Shown: positions 23,811 to 32,965, numbered from the stretch's first letter. The stretch is 35,273 nt of DNA from Bacteroidia bacterium (GCA_018058135.1 JAGPCK010000030.1:1-35273), one strand, 5' to 3'. Numbers and translations are program-made. The notes: generated by a model not told the origin, from the letters alone.

Positions 23811-26699
23811 CTAATCAAAGATAATAATTTTACTTTTAGTTAACAAAGAGGTACTACTGTATACTTCCATAAAGTATATGCCCGTAGGGAGATGTCCCAA
23901 ATCAATACTCGGGATATCTGAGTTACTCTTCAGTGTTGTTGTAAAACACTCACGCCCTTGTATATCTATTATCTTTAGATAAAGTTGTTGCTCGCAGATT
24001 CCTGAAAGTTGAATATTAAAACTCCCATTACTCGGATTGGGGTAAGCTAATAAGCGACTGGTTTCTCCTTGCTCTTTAACATTGGTTAATTGCCCTCTTT
24101 TGCCTTTTGGTACAAAAACAGGAATATACCTCACACAAGGGTTAGTAATTAAGGTAGAGTATTCTGACTCTTGTACTCTACCTGTTGCATTGTTATTGCT
24201 AAAATTTAGGCTCTGACTTTGATCAATATTGTATGCACTCACTTTTTGCAGAAACTGATAACTGAAATAACAAAATCCGTTAAATGCCTTGTTTGCACCA
24301 GCATCGGCATGACTAATATATGTATTGTTGGGGTAAGCATTCATAAATTTACGCTCTGCATCTATCATTGTGCGTGTTTCAGCTGGTGCATTAGGGTCAC
24401 GTGTAGCCCACCAGTAGCCAAGAAAATCAGCATCATCACCACCGATTGCAGGAATACTTTTTGCTTCTGATGAAAAAAGCGGGAATATCTGTGTTTCTCT
24501 ACTTCCGCTACGCTTACCGAATACGGTTGTGCTGTAGGCAAATTTATCCCATTGAAAAGGTTGGTCGTTTGTTCCTCTTATTTCCTCATTGCTACAAGTA
24601 GTATAGTACATCTTGTATATTCTATCTAGTCTATAGCTATTACTAACGTTATCTATTATGTCTTCTATTTCTTGCGACCTTATTTTAATTTGTGTATTTG
24701 TATGATCATTTTCTTCGTCATCTGGGTTTTTCTCTTTATTCAGATATCCTATATAATCATTTGCCTGCTGTATGTTCAAGTCCCTTGGCTTGAGATTTAA
24801 AAGCCTTTGTAAATATATTTTATGGTCATCAAATTCAGTCAAAAAAACACTATAAGATTCTGTCGACCTCCAAAACTCATCTTCTAATGTAACAGTCGAT
24901 ATTTTACCTGTGCTTGTATAATTATAATTTTGCTGTTGCACGTAATAATTGTACTCAGCCATAAGTTTTGGCAAACCAAATTCTGAATTAGTGGTTCTGC
25001 TCCCACCAACAGATATTCCAACATTTGTTAGATAAAAACCATCCTGATCAGGGGTCATTGCATTTTTAATGAACCTGTTTAATCTTTGCTTTAAGTATTT
25101 CTCCATTTCAACAAATTGATAATTACCGGGACTAATTTCAACCTCAACAGAATAGTCAAAATTAGGATTATCATAAGGCTGGCTTTCATCATACTGCTGT
25201 TGAAAAAGATGATGAGAATCGTAGAATATTATCTCTTTTATATCATGTATTTTACAAAATTCTATAAGTTTATCTTCTTCTGAGGTATTTCCTATAATTC
25301 CAAGATTCAAGTTATCATCTTCTAACTCTGTACTACTTAATTTATATTCATCTCCTCCATAGTCGTCATTATATTGGCTATATCCCTCCTCCTCCAAATC
25401 ACACCACCAACAAATTTCTTCGTTGTGATCTCTATCTTTTCCGTAAAACATTCTGCTTACATACATCACCCTTTTCATGGAACAGTCTATGGCTTCGCTA
25501 TAAAACAAAGGCATTTGCTCACCATGTGAGGCTAAAGTACCAATCCCAAAAATTTCAAACCGTGCTTCATACATATTGCCGGTTTCTTCAATGCCGTAAG
25601 AATCATTGTATCCTGTGGTGTATATTCTGCCTCGGTTGTGGTACATGGCGTATCCAACATCATCCCCTATACCGCCTGCCGTTATGGTGCGAATGGTATC
25701 TCCAATAGAATCTGTAAAGGCTATCCAAAGGTCACTTTCGCCTTCCCCGTAACTGCCTGTAAAACCAAGTAAGGCAATGGCTCCACCCAATCTTTTAATA
25801 TCGTTGAAACCATCATTACCTCCTCCTCCGTATTCACGACTTTGCTCTATTGTGCCTAAAACATTTACTTTGGCAAAATACCCATCGGTTTTTCCATTGC
25901 TTTGCTCAACTGTGCCTGCAACAAGGTATCCCTGACTACGGTCAAAATCGAGTGCTTTAATATTCAAAGGTTTAGTAGTATAAAGTTGCATGTAGCTTTG
26001 TTGTGTGCCCGAGGCATTTATTTCAAGAATGAATGAAGTGGAGGGTGTGGTACTGTTATCTGTACCTACAACAATAAAACTGGAAGATGATTTTTCTTTC
26101 AGGTCATAACCTGCTTCACTATCATTTCCGCCATAATTGGTATTCCAGCTTATTGCGCCTACCTGATCAACCATTGCAACCAGAATATCTGTTTTGCCGT
26201 TGCTGTATTTACGGTAGCCCGTAACCATAAAACCTGTACCCAGCACTTCAATAGCTGAATAAGCCACCTCTTCATCACTTGACCCAATGGTGCGGGTCCA
26301 TTCCACCACACCATTACTATCCGTTTTTACCAGATACGCATCTTTTGAGCCTGCACCGTAACTTTCAGTATATCCTGTAAGTAAATAACCATTATCTGAC
26401 GTATGAAGTAAGGAGTAGGCTTCTTCATTGCTGCTACCTCCATACCTTTTAGTTAAAAGGGTATCGCCAAGTGAGTCGGTCATACATAAAAAGAAATCTT
26501 TTTGCCCTCCAAGTGTTACTTCCTGATAACCGGCCATAGCTACTCTAAAATTATCTTTGATAATAATGCCATAGCCGCATTCTTTCTTATCGTTTCCGTA
26601 CCCTTGCTCAAAATAACCCTCTTGGGCAAATAGGTTGAAAAAAGAAAAAATGAGTGTGAGTGTAAGGAAACCGTTTTTGATACAACTTGAATTTTTCAT
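23811..26699 (-). CDS. Large secreted protein: repeat domain, unassigned central domain, T9SS sorting domain
   Basis: The 962-residue protein has a signal peptide (MKNSSCIKNGFLTLTLIFSF...FAQ). An N-terminal repeat region (about 25-390) carries units of the type YGGSSNEEAYSLLHTSDNGYLLTGYTES, probably a beta-propeller. A central region of roughly 450 residues is followed by a C-terminal sorting domain (about 885-962, LLAYPNPSNGSFNIQL to IIIFD). The central region contains EEICWWCDLEEEG, EFCKIHDIKEIIFYDSH, IPAIGGDDADFLGYWW and NAYPNNTYISHADAG. I do not recognise a family; alternating beta strands and helices could be a TIM-barrel-like fold. The start at 26699 is preferred over 26750 as it opens the signal peptide. 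It is first in the three-gene operon, with a long palindrome upstream. Confidence 0.85.
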   Translation of the reverse strand: MKNSSCIKNGFLTLTLIFSFFNLFAQEGYFEQGYGNDKKECGYGIIIKDNFRVAMAGYQEVTLGGQKDFFLCMTDSLGDTLLTKRYGGSSNEEAYSLLHTSDNGYLLTGYTESYGAGSKDAYLVKTDSNGVVEWTRTIGSSDEEVAYSAIEVLGTGFMVTGYRKYSNGKTDILVAMVDQVGAISWNTNYGGNDSEAGYDLKEKSSSSFIVVGTDNSTTPSTSFILEINASGTQQSYMQLYTTKPLNIKALDFDRSQGYLVAGTVEQSNGKTDGYFAKVNVLGTIEQSREYGGGGNDGFNDIKRLGGAIALLGFTGSYGEGESDLWIAFTDSIGDTIRTITAGGIGDDVGYAMYHNRGRIYTTGYNDSYGIEETGNMYEARFEIFGIGTLASHGEQMPLFYSEAIDCSMKRVMYVSRMFYGKDRDHNEEICWWCDLEEEGYSQYNDDYGGDEYKLSSTELEDDNLNLGIIGNTSEEDKLIEFCKIHDIKEIIFYDSHHLFQQQYDESQPYDNPNFDYSVEVEISPGNYQFVEMEKYLKQRLNRFIKNAMTPDQDGFYLTNVGISVGGSRTTNSEFGLPKLMAEYNYYVQQQNYNYTSTGKISTVTLEDEFWRSTESYSVFLTEFDDHKIYLQRLLNLKPRDLNIQQANDYIGYLNKEKNPDDEENDHTNTQIKIRSQEIEDIIDNVSNSYRLDRIYKMYYTTCSNEEIRGTNDQPFQWDKFAYSTTVFGKRSGSRETQIFPLFSSEAKSIPAIGGDDADFLGYWWATRDPNAPAETRTMIDAERKFMNAYPNNTYISHADAGANKAFNGFCYFSYQFLQKVSAYNIDQSQSLNFSNNNATGRVQESEYSTLITNPCVRYIPVFVPKGKRGQLTNVKEQGETSRLLAYPNPSNGSFNIQLSGICEQQLYLKIIDIQGRECFTTTLKSNSDIPSIDLGHLPTGIYFMEVYSSTSLLTKSKIIIFD

Positions 26700-26750
26700 A
26701 CTGTAAAGTTTTAGTCTATCAAAATTCCTACTAAGTAAATGAAATTGCAA

Positions 26751-26810
26751 TAGGGAAAACCCTATTTATTTTTAGTGAAAACCCTAAATTATTTTAGGGT
26801 TTTCACTAAA
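26751..26810. promoter_or_regulatory. Large palindrome in the divergent promoter region, possible operator
   Basis: TTTAGTGAAAACCCTAAA (26771-26788) and its perfect reverse complement (26793-26810) form 18-bp arms around TTAT. A smaller inverted repeat, TAGGG-AAAA-CCCTA (26751-26764), lies beside it. The core AAAACCCTA therefore occurs three times: twice on plus (26756-26764, 26779-26787) and once on minus (26794-26802). The element lies between the divergent T9SS operon and kdsB, 52 nt or more from either start. It cannot terminate either of these genes, so an operator or a 5'-leader hairpin is more likely. Confidence 0.65.
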
Positions 26811-26873
26811 GTTAGGTAAACTATTCATTTATAACATCTGATTCGACCACCTTGCATATTACCAGCCAAGATT

Positions 26874-26881
26874 TACCTTTG
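26874..26881 (+). promoter_or_regulatory. -7 element of kdsB
   Basis: TACCTTTG matches TAnnTTTG. A TTG at 26852-26854 lies 19 nt upstream as the -33 element. The kdsB ATG is 29 nt downstream. This is one of the best-formed promoters in the window. Confidence 0.7.
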
Positions 26882-26910
26882 TTTGGTTGTTCCCATTTTC
26901 AACTTGTATC

Positions 26911-27660
26911 ATGCAAAAAACACTGGCCATTATTCCTGCCCGCTATGCTTCCACCCGTTTTCCGGGCAAACCTTTAATTGACATTGCGGGTAAAACCATG
27001 ATTGAGCGGGTATACCGTCAGGTTAAAAAGGCCTCAGCCGTTCAGGAAGTAATTGTAGCCACAGATGATGACCGCATTGCAGCAGTGGTGAAACATTTTG
27101 GCGGTTTGGTGGAGATAACCTCTGACCAACACCCCAGCGGCACCGACCGTTGTGCTGAAGTGGCTAACCGTTTTCGAGGACAATTTGATGTGGTCATCAA
27201 TGTTCAAGGCGATGAACCTTTTATTAATCCGGAACAAATCAATTTGTTGTGTGCAGCGTTTGAACAACCCGAAGTAACCATTGCTACCCTGTGCAAGCAG
27301 ATTACCGATGAAGAAACCCTGCACAACCCCAACGTGGTAAAAGTGGTAAAAAACGCACAAAACAAAGCCATGTATTTCAGCCGACAGGCCATTCCCTATT
27401 TGCGCAACCATCCACAGCCCTGGTTCATGCAACACCTGTATTACAAACATCTGGGCATTTATGCCTTCCGTTTGAACACGTTATTGGAATTGACCAAACT
27501 AAAACCTTCGGGTTTGGAACTGGCCGAATCACTGGAACAATTGAGGTGGCTGGAAAACGGTTACAGCATTGCCCTTAAGGAAACCCAACATGAAACATTG
27601 GCTATTGATTCACCGGCTGATTTGGAGTTTGTTGAAAAGTATTTGAAAAGCCTCGGATAA
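26911..27660 (+). CDS. kdsB: 3-deoxy-manno-octulosonate cytidylyltransferase
   Basis: KdsB activates Kdo as CMP-Kdo for lipopolysaccharide inner-core synthesis in the cytosol. The 249-residue protein shows the nucleotide-binding signature IIPARYASTRFPGKPL (8-23), IVATDDDRI, the HPSGTDRCAEV segment, VQGDEPFI and the C-terminal GLELAESLEQLRWLENG and AIDSPADLE. All are typical and complete. The frame is open from a TTG at 26887, but the ATG at 26911 is chosen since the upstream part lies in the leader right after the -7 element. pyrG follows 89 nt later with its own promoter. Confidence 0.96.
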   Translation: MQKTLAIIPARYASTRFPGKPLIDIAGKTMIERVYRQVKKASAVQEVIVATDDDRIAAVVKHFGGLVEITSDQHPSGTDRCAEVANRFRGQFDVVINVQGDEPFINPEQINLLCAAFEQPEVTIATLCKQITDEETLHNPNVVKVVKNAQNKAMYFSRQAIPYLRNHPQPWFMQHLYYKHLGIYAFRLNTLLELTKLKPSGLELAESLEQLRWLENGYSIALKETQHETLAIDSPADLEFVEKYLKSLG

Positions 27661-27688
27661 TTTTTTTGGGCGCCCGCGGCCTTTTCGC

Positions 27689-27696
27689 TACTTTTG
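27689..27696 (+). promoter_or_regulatory. -7 element of pyrG
   Basis: TACTTTTG matches TAnnTTTG. A TTG at 27666-27668 lies 20 nt upstream as the -33 element. The 53-nt leader to the pyrG ATG shows no attenuator that I can identify. Confidence 0.6.
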
Positions 27697-27749
27697 AATC
27701 CCGTACAGTAACGTAGTGCAAAGCCGCACTACTTCTCTTGTAAATCCTT

Positions 27750-29363
27750 ATGAAACAGTCCAAATACATCTTTGTTACTGGCGGGGTAACATCTTCCTTA
27801 GGTAAAGGAATCATTTCCGCTTCATTAGCCAAATTACTTCAGGCACGTGGTTATTCTGTAACCATCCAAAAGTTTGACCCCTACATTAACGTTGACCCCG
27901 GAACTTTGAACCCGTATGAGCACGGAGAATGTTTTGTTACCGATGATGGTGCTGAAACAGATTTGGACTTAGGGCACTATGAGCGCTTTTTAAATGTACC
28001 CACCTCACAGGCCAACAACGTAACCACCGGCCGTGTATATCAGTATGTGATTGAAAAAGAGCGCGAGGGTGCTTTTTTAGGAAAAACCGTACAGGTAATT
28101 CCGCACATTACCGATGAAATTAAACGCAGAATGAAACTGCTGGGCGAAACCGGCAAGTTTGATATCATTATTACGGAGATTGGCGGCACAGTAGGCGATA
28201 TTGAAGCCATTCCTTACATTGAAACAGTTCGTCAGTTAAAATGGGAACTGAAACAGGAAGACTGTATTGTGATTCACTTAACCCTGTTGCCTTACCTCAA
28301 CACCTCCAAAGAATTAAAAACCAAACCTACCCAACACTCAGTAAAAATGTTACTGGAAATGGGTGTGCAGCCCGATATTTTGGTGTGCCGTGCAGAACAT
28401 CCTGTGGGCAAGGACCTGAAAAAGAAAATGGCCATGTTCTGTAACGTATCTCCGAGTTCAGTGATTGAAGCCCTGGATATGCCTACTATATATGATGTAC
28501 CTATGGCCATGCTCAAAGAAAAGCTGGACAAAACCGTACTGAGCAAATTCAAACTTCCTTCCAGCAAAGAACCCGATATGGAGAGTTGGTTGGGCTTTTT
28601 AACCCGACTCAAAAATCCTAAACATGAGGTAAAAATTGGTTTGGTGGGTAAATATGTTGAGCTACCTGATGCTTACAAATCTATAGCCGAAGCCTTTATA
28701 CATGCAGGTGCCAGCCGCGAGTGTAAAGTGAATTTGGAATACATCCACTCTGAATTAATTACCGACAGCAATGCCGAACACAAGTTGCAACACTTAGACG
28801 GCATTTTGGTTGCTCCCGGCTTTGGTGACCGAGGCATTGAAGGTAAAATATCAGCCATCAAATATGCACGCGAAAAGAAAATTCCGTTTTTCGGTATTTG
28901 TTTAGGTATGCAATGTGCCGTTATTGAGTTTGGCCGAAATGTGCTGGGCTTTAAAGATGCCCACAGTACAGAGATGAATCCTAAAACCAAACACCCGGTA
29001 ATTGATATGATGCCAGAGCAAAAAAATATTACGGCTAAAGGTGGCACCATGCGTTTGGGTTCTTACACCTGCGAACTTAAAAAAGATACTAAAGCTTACC
29101 GTGCATACGATAAACAGAAGGTACAGGAACGTCACCGCCACCGTTACGAGTTCAACAACAAATTCATGAAGGACTACGAAGCGAAAGGTATGATAGCTTC
29201 AGGCACTAACCCCGACACCAAGCTGGTGGAAATTGTAGAAGTGAAAGATCACCCGTATTTTGTTGCGGTACAATTTCATCCTGAGTACAAGAGCACGGTA
29301 GAAAATCCGCATCCGCTATTTACTAAGTTTGTGAAAGCTGCTATAGAGTATAGCAAGTCGTAA
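27750..29363 (+). CDS. pyrG: CTP synthase
   Basis: CTP synthase converts UTP to CTP with ATP and glutamine, the last step of pyrimidine nucleotide synthesis. The 537-residue protein has the N-terminal synthetase domain (about 1-270) with the P-loop-like FVTGGVTSSLGKGI, the DPYINVDPGTLNP block and HGECFVTDDGAETDLDLGHYERF. The C-terminal glutaminase domain (about 290-537) has Cys384 in GICLGMQ and the His510-x-Glu512 pair in FHPEYKS. All catalytic residues are present and the length is normal. Its product also feeds the CMP-Kdo step of neighbouring kdsB, but the two genes have separate promoters. Confidence 0.98.
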   Translation: MKQSKYIFVTGGVTSSLGKGIISASLAKLLQARGYSVTIQKFDPYINVDPGTLNPYEHGECFVTDDGAETDLDLGHYERFLNVPTSQANNVTTGRVYQYVIEKEREGAFLGKTVQVIPHITDEIKRRMKLLGETGKFDIIITEIGGTVGDIEAIPYIETVRQLKWELKQEDCIVIHLTLLPYLNTSKELKTKPTQHSVKMLLEMGVQPDILVCRAEHPVGKDLKKKMAMFCNVSPSSVIEALDMPTIYDVPMAMLKEKLDKTVLSKFKLPSSKEPDMESWLGFLTRLKNPKHEVKIGLVGKYVELPDAYKSIAEAFIHAGASRECKVNLEYIHSELITDSNAEHKLQHLDGILVAPGFGDRGIEGKISAIKYAREKKIPFFGICLGMQCAVIEFGRNVLGFKDAHSTEMNPKTKHPVIDMMPEQKNITAKGGTMRLGSYTCELKKDTKAYRAYDKQKVQERHRHRYEFNNKFMKDYEAKGMIASGTNPDTKLVEIVEVKDHPYFVAVQFHPEYKSTVENPHPLFTKFVKAAIEYSKS

Positions 29364-29365
29364 GT

Positions 29366-29392
29366 GGTGGTTTAGTGGGGACGCTAACCACC
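29366..29392 (+). terminator. Imperfect hairpin after pyrG
   Basis: GGTGGTTTAG (29366-29375) pairs with CTAACCACC (29384-29392) with one bulged T, just 3 nt after the pyrG stop. There is no T-run directly behind it, so it is at best a weak terminator or an RNA-stability hairpin. The rest of the 233-nt gap to yidC shows only the yidC promoter. Confidence 0.4.
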
Positions 29393-29556
29393 GATAAGCC
29401 TGTAATTTATTGTCTCTGAGAAACTCATCCTAGTGAGCCTTTTTCAATTGTAAGAATCAGCTTTGTTGAACTTCGTTTGAAAATAGAAGCTACTAATTTC
29501 AGAATATCAGACACTTAGCTATTAGCGGACGGTTTGCTAATTGCCCCTTCAACACT

Positions 29557-29564
29557 TACCTTTG
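29557..29564 (+). promoter_or_regulatory. -7 element of yidC
   Basis: TACCTTTG matches TAnnTTTG and is followed by CCGC. A TTG at 29534-29536 lies 20 nt upstream. The yidC ATG is 32 nt downstream. Confidence 0.65.
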
Positions 29565-29596
29565 CCGCTTCATTTACCAAGTAGTACACAAGTTCC

Positions 29597-31441
29597 ATGG
29601 ATCGTAATTCAATTATAGGACTCTCGCTCATTTTCGCCATTATTATAGGCTATGCCTGGATGAGTCAGCCCACAGAGGCTGAAATAAAACAGTTGCAACA
29701 CCAACAGGATTCTGCTTTGAAAGCAGGTCTCATGCAAGATAGTCTGAGCAAGGTGCAAGCGATAGAGCAACAAAAAGAAAAACTCTTACTGGCCACTGAT
29801 AGTAATGCCGCAGCTAACCGTTACGGTACTTTCGGCAAATTTGTAAATGGCAGTAATGAATTTTACACGCTCGAAAACAAAGAGCTGTTGGTGAAAATTT
29901 CTGCCAAGGGTGGTCGTGTACATTCAGTTACTTTAAAAAACTACAAACGGGCAGATAAGGTTACTCCGGTAACACTATTTGAAGGTACCGGCAATCAGTT
30001 TGACTATACCTTTACCACATTTGACGGTAAAATACTGAGTACCGAAGACCTGTACTTTACTCCCGACCAGAAGAACGTAAATGTAACCGAGGGGCAAAGC
30101 GGCAGCATTACTTTATCCATTCCCATCAGCGAAAAACAATCCATCAAACAAGTGTATAGCTTGCAAGGAGATGGTTTTGTAATGGGGTATGACTTACAAC
30201 TGAACGGCATGCATGCCTTACTTGCTCCCGGAACCAAACACATTGTTCTCAACTGGAAAAACAGCACACCGTTTCAGGAAAAGAGTGCGCAGGCAGAACA
30301 ACGCGCTTCTACTATTTACTATGAACAAACAGATGAAACCGTTGATTATTTAGCTGAAACAAAGGATGAAGAAAAGGCACTTGCAACACCGGTAAAGTGG
30401 GTAAGTTTCAAACAGCAGTTCTTTAACAGCACACTCATCAGCGATAAGCCATTTGAACAGGTTACCTTAGAAAGCCATACCGACCAAAGCGGACGTTTCG
30501 TGAAGAAATATACCGCCTCGCTGGGTTTACCTTTTGGCAATACCGGTAGTGAAAACTACAAGATGAGGTTTTTCTACGGACCTAACCATTACAAAACTTT
30601 AGAAGCACTCAACATCAATCTGGAAAAAATTATTCCTTTAGGATGGCTCATTTTCCGTTGGGTGAATAAATATATTGTTATTAACCTGTTCCATTTCCTC
30701 AGCCAGATTTTTAGCAACTACGGTATCATTATCCTGTTGATGACTGTAATCATCAAAATATTCCTGTTTCCATTGGTTTACCGTTCCTTCCTTTCTACAG
30801 CCAAAATGCGTTTGCTCAAACCTGAGATGGATGAAATCAAAGAAAAGTTTGGTGACGACATGCAGAAAGTACAAATGGAAAACATGAAGTTGTTCAAACA
30901 AGCAGGTGTAAGTCCGATGGGAGGTTGCATGCCAATTCTTTTGCAAATGCCTTTCCTTATTGCCATGTTTGCCTTTTTCCCGTCTGCCTTTGAATTACGT
31001 CAGCAGGAATTTTTGTGGGCCACTGATTTATCCTCTTATGACACGATTTGGACCTTCGGCAAATACCCCATTATAGAATACATCTATGGCGATCACGTGA
31101 GTTTGTTCACCTTGCTCATGACTATCTCTACATTAATCTATACACACCTTAACAACCAGATGACCGGAGTAACCGGCCAAATGAAATGGATTGGCTACAT
31201 GATGCCGATAGTGTTTTTGGGCGTGTTTAACAACTATGCTGCAGGTTTAAGTTACTACTACTTTGTATCCAACATGATTACCTTCGGACAACAGTGGGGC
31301 ATTCGCCAGTTTGTGGATGAGAAAAAACTTCATGCGCAAATTCAGGAGAATAAAAAGAAGCCTGTTCAAAAATCGAAATTCCAGCAACGTTTGGAAGACA
31401 TGGCCAAAGTGCAGGAAAAGAAAAAACCCGTTAAGAAATAG
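29597..31441 (+). CDS. yidC: Membrane protein insertase YidC
   Basis: YidC inserts proteins into the inner membrane, alone or with SecYEG. The 614-residue protein has a first transmembrane helix (about 4-22, SIIGLSLIFAIIIGYAW) and a large periplasmic beta-supersandwich domain (about 50-340). The conserved C-terminal insertase core has helices near IVINLFHFLSQIFSNYGIII, the cytoplasmic coiled-coil KMRLLKPEMDEIKEKFGDDM, and MPILLQMPFLIAMFAFFPSA. Later helices include FTLLMTISTLIYTHL and MMPIVFLGVFNNYAAGLSYY. A basic C-terminal tail (KKKPVQKSKFQQRL) probably binds the ribosome. The protein is complete and of typical Gram-negative length. It converges on a lipoprotein gene 11 nt downstream. Confidence 0.97.
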   Translation: MDRNSIIGLSLIFAIIIGYAWMSQPTEAEIKQLQHQQDSALKAGLMQDSLSKVQAIEQQKEKLLLATDSNAAANRYGTFGKFVNGSNEFYTLENKELLVKISAKGGRVHSVTLKNYKRADKVTPVTLFEGTGNQFDYTFTTFDGKILSTEDLYFTPDQKNVNVTEGQSGSITLSIPISEKQSIKQVYSLQGDGFVMGYDLQLNGMHALLAPGTKHIVLNWKNSTPFQEKSAQAEQRASTIYYEQTDETVDYLAETKDEEKALATPVKWVSFKQQFFNSTLISDKPFEQVTLESHTDQSGRFVKKYTASLGLPFGNTGSENYKMRFFYGPNHYKTLEALNINLEKIIPLGWLIFRWVNKYIVINLFHFLSQIFSNYGIIILLMTVIIKIFLFPLVYRSFLSTAKMRLLKPEMDEIKEKFGDDMQKVQMENMKLFKQAGVSPMGGCMPILLQMPFLIAMFAFFPSAFELRQQEFLWATDLSSYDTIWTFGKYPIIEYIYGDHVSLFTLLMTISTLIYTHLNNQMTGVTGQMKWIGYMMPIVFLGVFNNYAAGLSYYYFVSNMITFGQQWGIRQFVDEKKLHAQIQENKKKPVQKSKFQQRLEDMAKVQEKKKPVKK

Positions 31442-31452
31442 TAACTAACTCA

Positions 31453-31953
31453 TTAGGGCGCCCACTCTACATTAAATCTGCCGTTGGTAACAGGTATGCG
31501 CTCATTTGTAAGAGTGTCGTGAGCCATAAAATGAAAATAACCGGCAATACCGTTGCTTTTATTAAAGTAGGTAATGTTGATGAGTGCATCATAAGTTGTA
31601 TCAACGTTGCCTTCAAAGCTGTTTTGATAAAATGAACTACTACCGCTTAATGTTGCAGTAAATTTTGGAGCAAAATACAACCCTGTTCCGTTAATAGAAT
31701 CCACTTGCAGGTCTAAAAAATAAGTAGAAGCAATACCCGATAGCTTACTTCTAATGAATAAACCTGTTTCAGTTGAGTCAGTCCAGTATACTTGCGGAGG
31801 TGGGTCAAACTTCTCAAAATAAGGCGTTCTGTCTATAAAAGAAGATAGCCTTTCGCCATTAATCACACATCTAAACTCATTCTTGTGGTAATCATCCTGG
31901 TCGCAGGATTGCAACACCAATAATATAAAAGCGATATGGATTATTTTTTTCAT
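31453..31953 (-). CDS. Lipoprotein, DUF6252-like
   Basis: The 166-residue protein has a lipoprotein signal with lipobox LQSC (Cys17) followed by Asp-Gln-Asp-Asp. The mature domain resembles DUF6252: an opening FRCVINGERL, a middle FLDLQVDSINGTG strand, and near the C-terminus GIAGYFHFMAHDTLTNERIPVT followed by NGRFNVEW. Members are small periplasmic or surface lipoproteins of unknown role. Its start overlaps the stop of the upstream barrel gene by 4 nt (ATGA), so the two are coupled and may act together at the outer membrane. Confidence 0.75.
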   Translation of the reverse strand: MKKIIHIAFILLVLQSCDQDDYHKNEFRCVINGERLSSFIDRTPYFEKFDPPPQVYWTDSTETGLFIRSKLSGIASTYFLDLQVDSINGTGLYFAPKFTATLSGSSSFYQNSFEGNVDTTYDALINITYFNKSNGIAGYFHFMAHDTLTNERIPVTNGRFNVEWAP

Positions 31954-32609
31954 CTGTTAATTCGAATTCCTGCTTTTATTCCTGCATAAACTCCCAACAG
32001 CAAACGGTGTGTTGTGAAATTACCCGGTTGAAAAACATAATCTCCATTACCGGTATAGTAGCTTTGTTCTTCAAAGAAAGTGATGGTACGGTACTTTAAC
32101 CCTGCACCCATATACAAATCAATTGTCAGTCTGTCTTTATCCGGCATCCATTGCCAACCCAACAAACCCCGGCCTTCATAAAACTGTATGTTTTCTTTCT
32201 GGTATCCGCTTTGTGACGGATCAACATTTGCTAAAGGAAACTTATAATTATAACGAATCCACGCCCCTTGTGCTCCCAAATAAAAACCCTCTCCCAAATA
32301 TAATTTAGCTGTACCTTTTAAGCTGAAACCCGGTAACCATTTTCGGTTTTCTACCGCAGTATAATTGTTGTCAAACAAACGCCCCTGCAGGGTTTCAAAA
32401 AAAACATTGCGCGTAGTAACCCCTGCTGATAGTTCCAGAGAATATTTTTTTGCCACACGTTCAATGCTCAGCTCATGATCGGCACGTAAAGATGCGGCCG
32501 GATTATATTTGATGTACCAGCAGGTTTTTGTAGAATCGGGGTTTTCCTGAGCCAGGCAAATTGTTCCCATTAACACTGACAACACGAGACACAGATACTT
32601 CCGATTCAT
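31950..32609 (-). CDS. Outer-membrane beta-barrel protein (DUF3575-like)
   Basis: The 219-residue protein has a signal peptide (MNRKYLCLVLSVLMGTICLAQ) and successive amphipathic strands: KYNPAASLRADHELSIER, YSLELSAGVTTRN, KGTAKLYLGEGFYLGAQGAW, RGLLGWQWMP, LTIDLYMGAGLKYRT and a C-terminal LLGVYAGIKAGIRINR. NPAASLRADHELSIE is the mark of this small barrel group. Function unknown. The start at 32609 is chosen over 32642 because it directly begins the signal peptide. It is first of a two-gene unit with the lipoprotein. The best -7 candidate upstream on the minus strand has one mismatch (TAGCCTTG, 32712-32719). Confidence 0.8.
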   Translation of the reverse strand: MNRKYLCLVLSVLMGTICLAQENPDSTKTCWYIKYNPAASLRADHELSIERVAKKYSLELSAGVTTRNVFFETLQGRLFDNNYTAVENRKWLPGFSLKGTAKLYLGEGFYLGAQGAWIRYNYKFPLANVDPSQSGYQKENIQFYEGRGLLGWQWMPDKDRLTIDLYMGAGLKYRTITFFEEQSYYTGNGDYVFQPGNFTTHRLLLGVYAGIKAGIRINR

Positions 32610-32642
32610 GAGTCTGCGCAATAGTAAAAAATCAGTGCACAA

Positions 32643-32965
32643 ATTCTCAGAAAAAATGGCTTCATACTTATGTAATATCTATTTCGAAAATACACCTTAT
32701 GAAGTTAAAAACAAGGCTATCAGCATAATTTATCCTTTTACTTAAAAGGTAAACGCCTTTGCTCCTATTTTATGGTTAGCTGCTACGCTTCTTGTCTTTC
32801 GTGGGCTTCGCTGTCTCTTTGGTGCGGTGGGACAGACACACGCTGCCACCAAACTTTGGCTCGTGGGGTTAGTTGGTGCAACTTGGCAAATCACAAACAC
32901 CATTAAAAATAAACAAGCCGTGAGTAATTGTGTGGCTGTGAAGCGTTGGCTTTTTCATATTTATG
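32643..32965. other. Long intergenic region with a G+C-richer structured segment
   Basis: No gene is visible. The left part is AT-rich, with a small 6-bp hairpin (CCTTTT 32734-32739, AAAAGG 32744-32749). The part from about 32770 to 32890 is clearly richer in G+C than its surroundings. It contains complementary boxes TTTGGTG (32818-32824) and CACCAAA (32847-32853), plus CCAAA-C-TTTGG (32849-32859). On the minus strand it carries GCAGCTAACC, also found in repeat copies B and C. It may be a decayed recombination site, a small RNA or a gene remnant. It lies directly downstream of the TIR gene. Confidence 0.5.

Noticed and set aside
26771..26810. The long palindrome as a rho-independent terminator
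   Set aside because: It lies between two divergent gene starts, so no visible gene transcribes into it from its 3' end, and there is no T-run.
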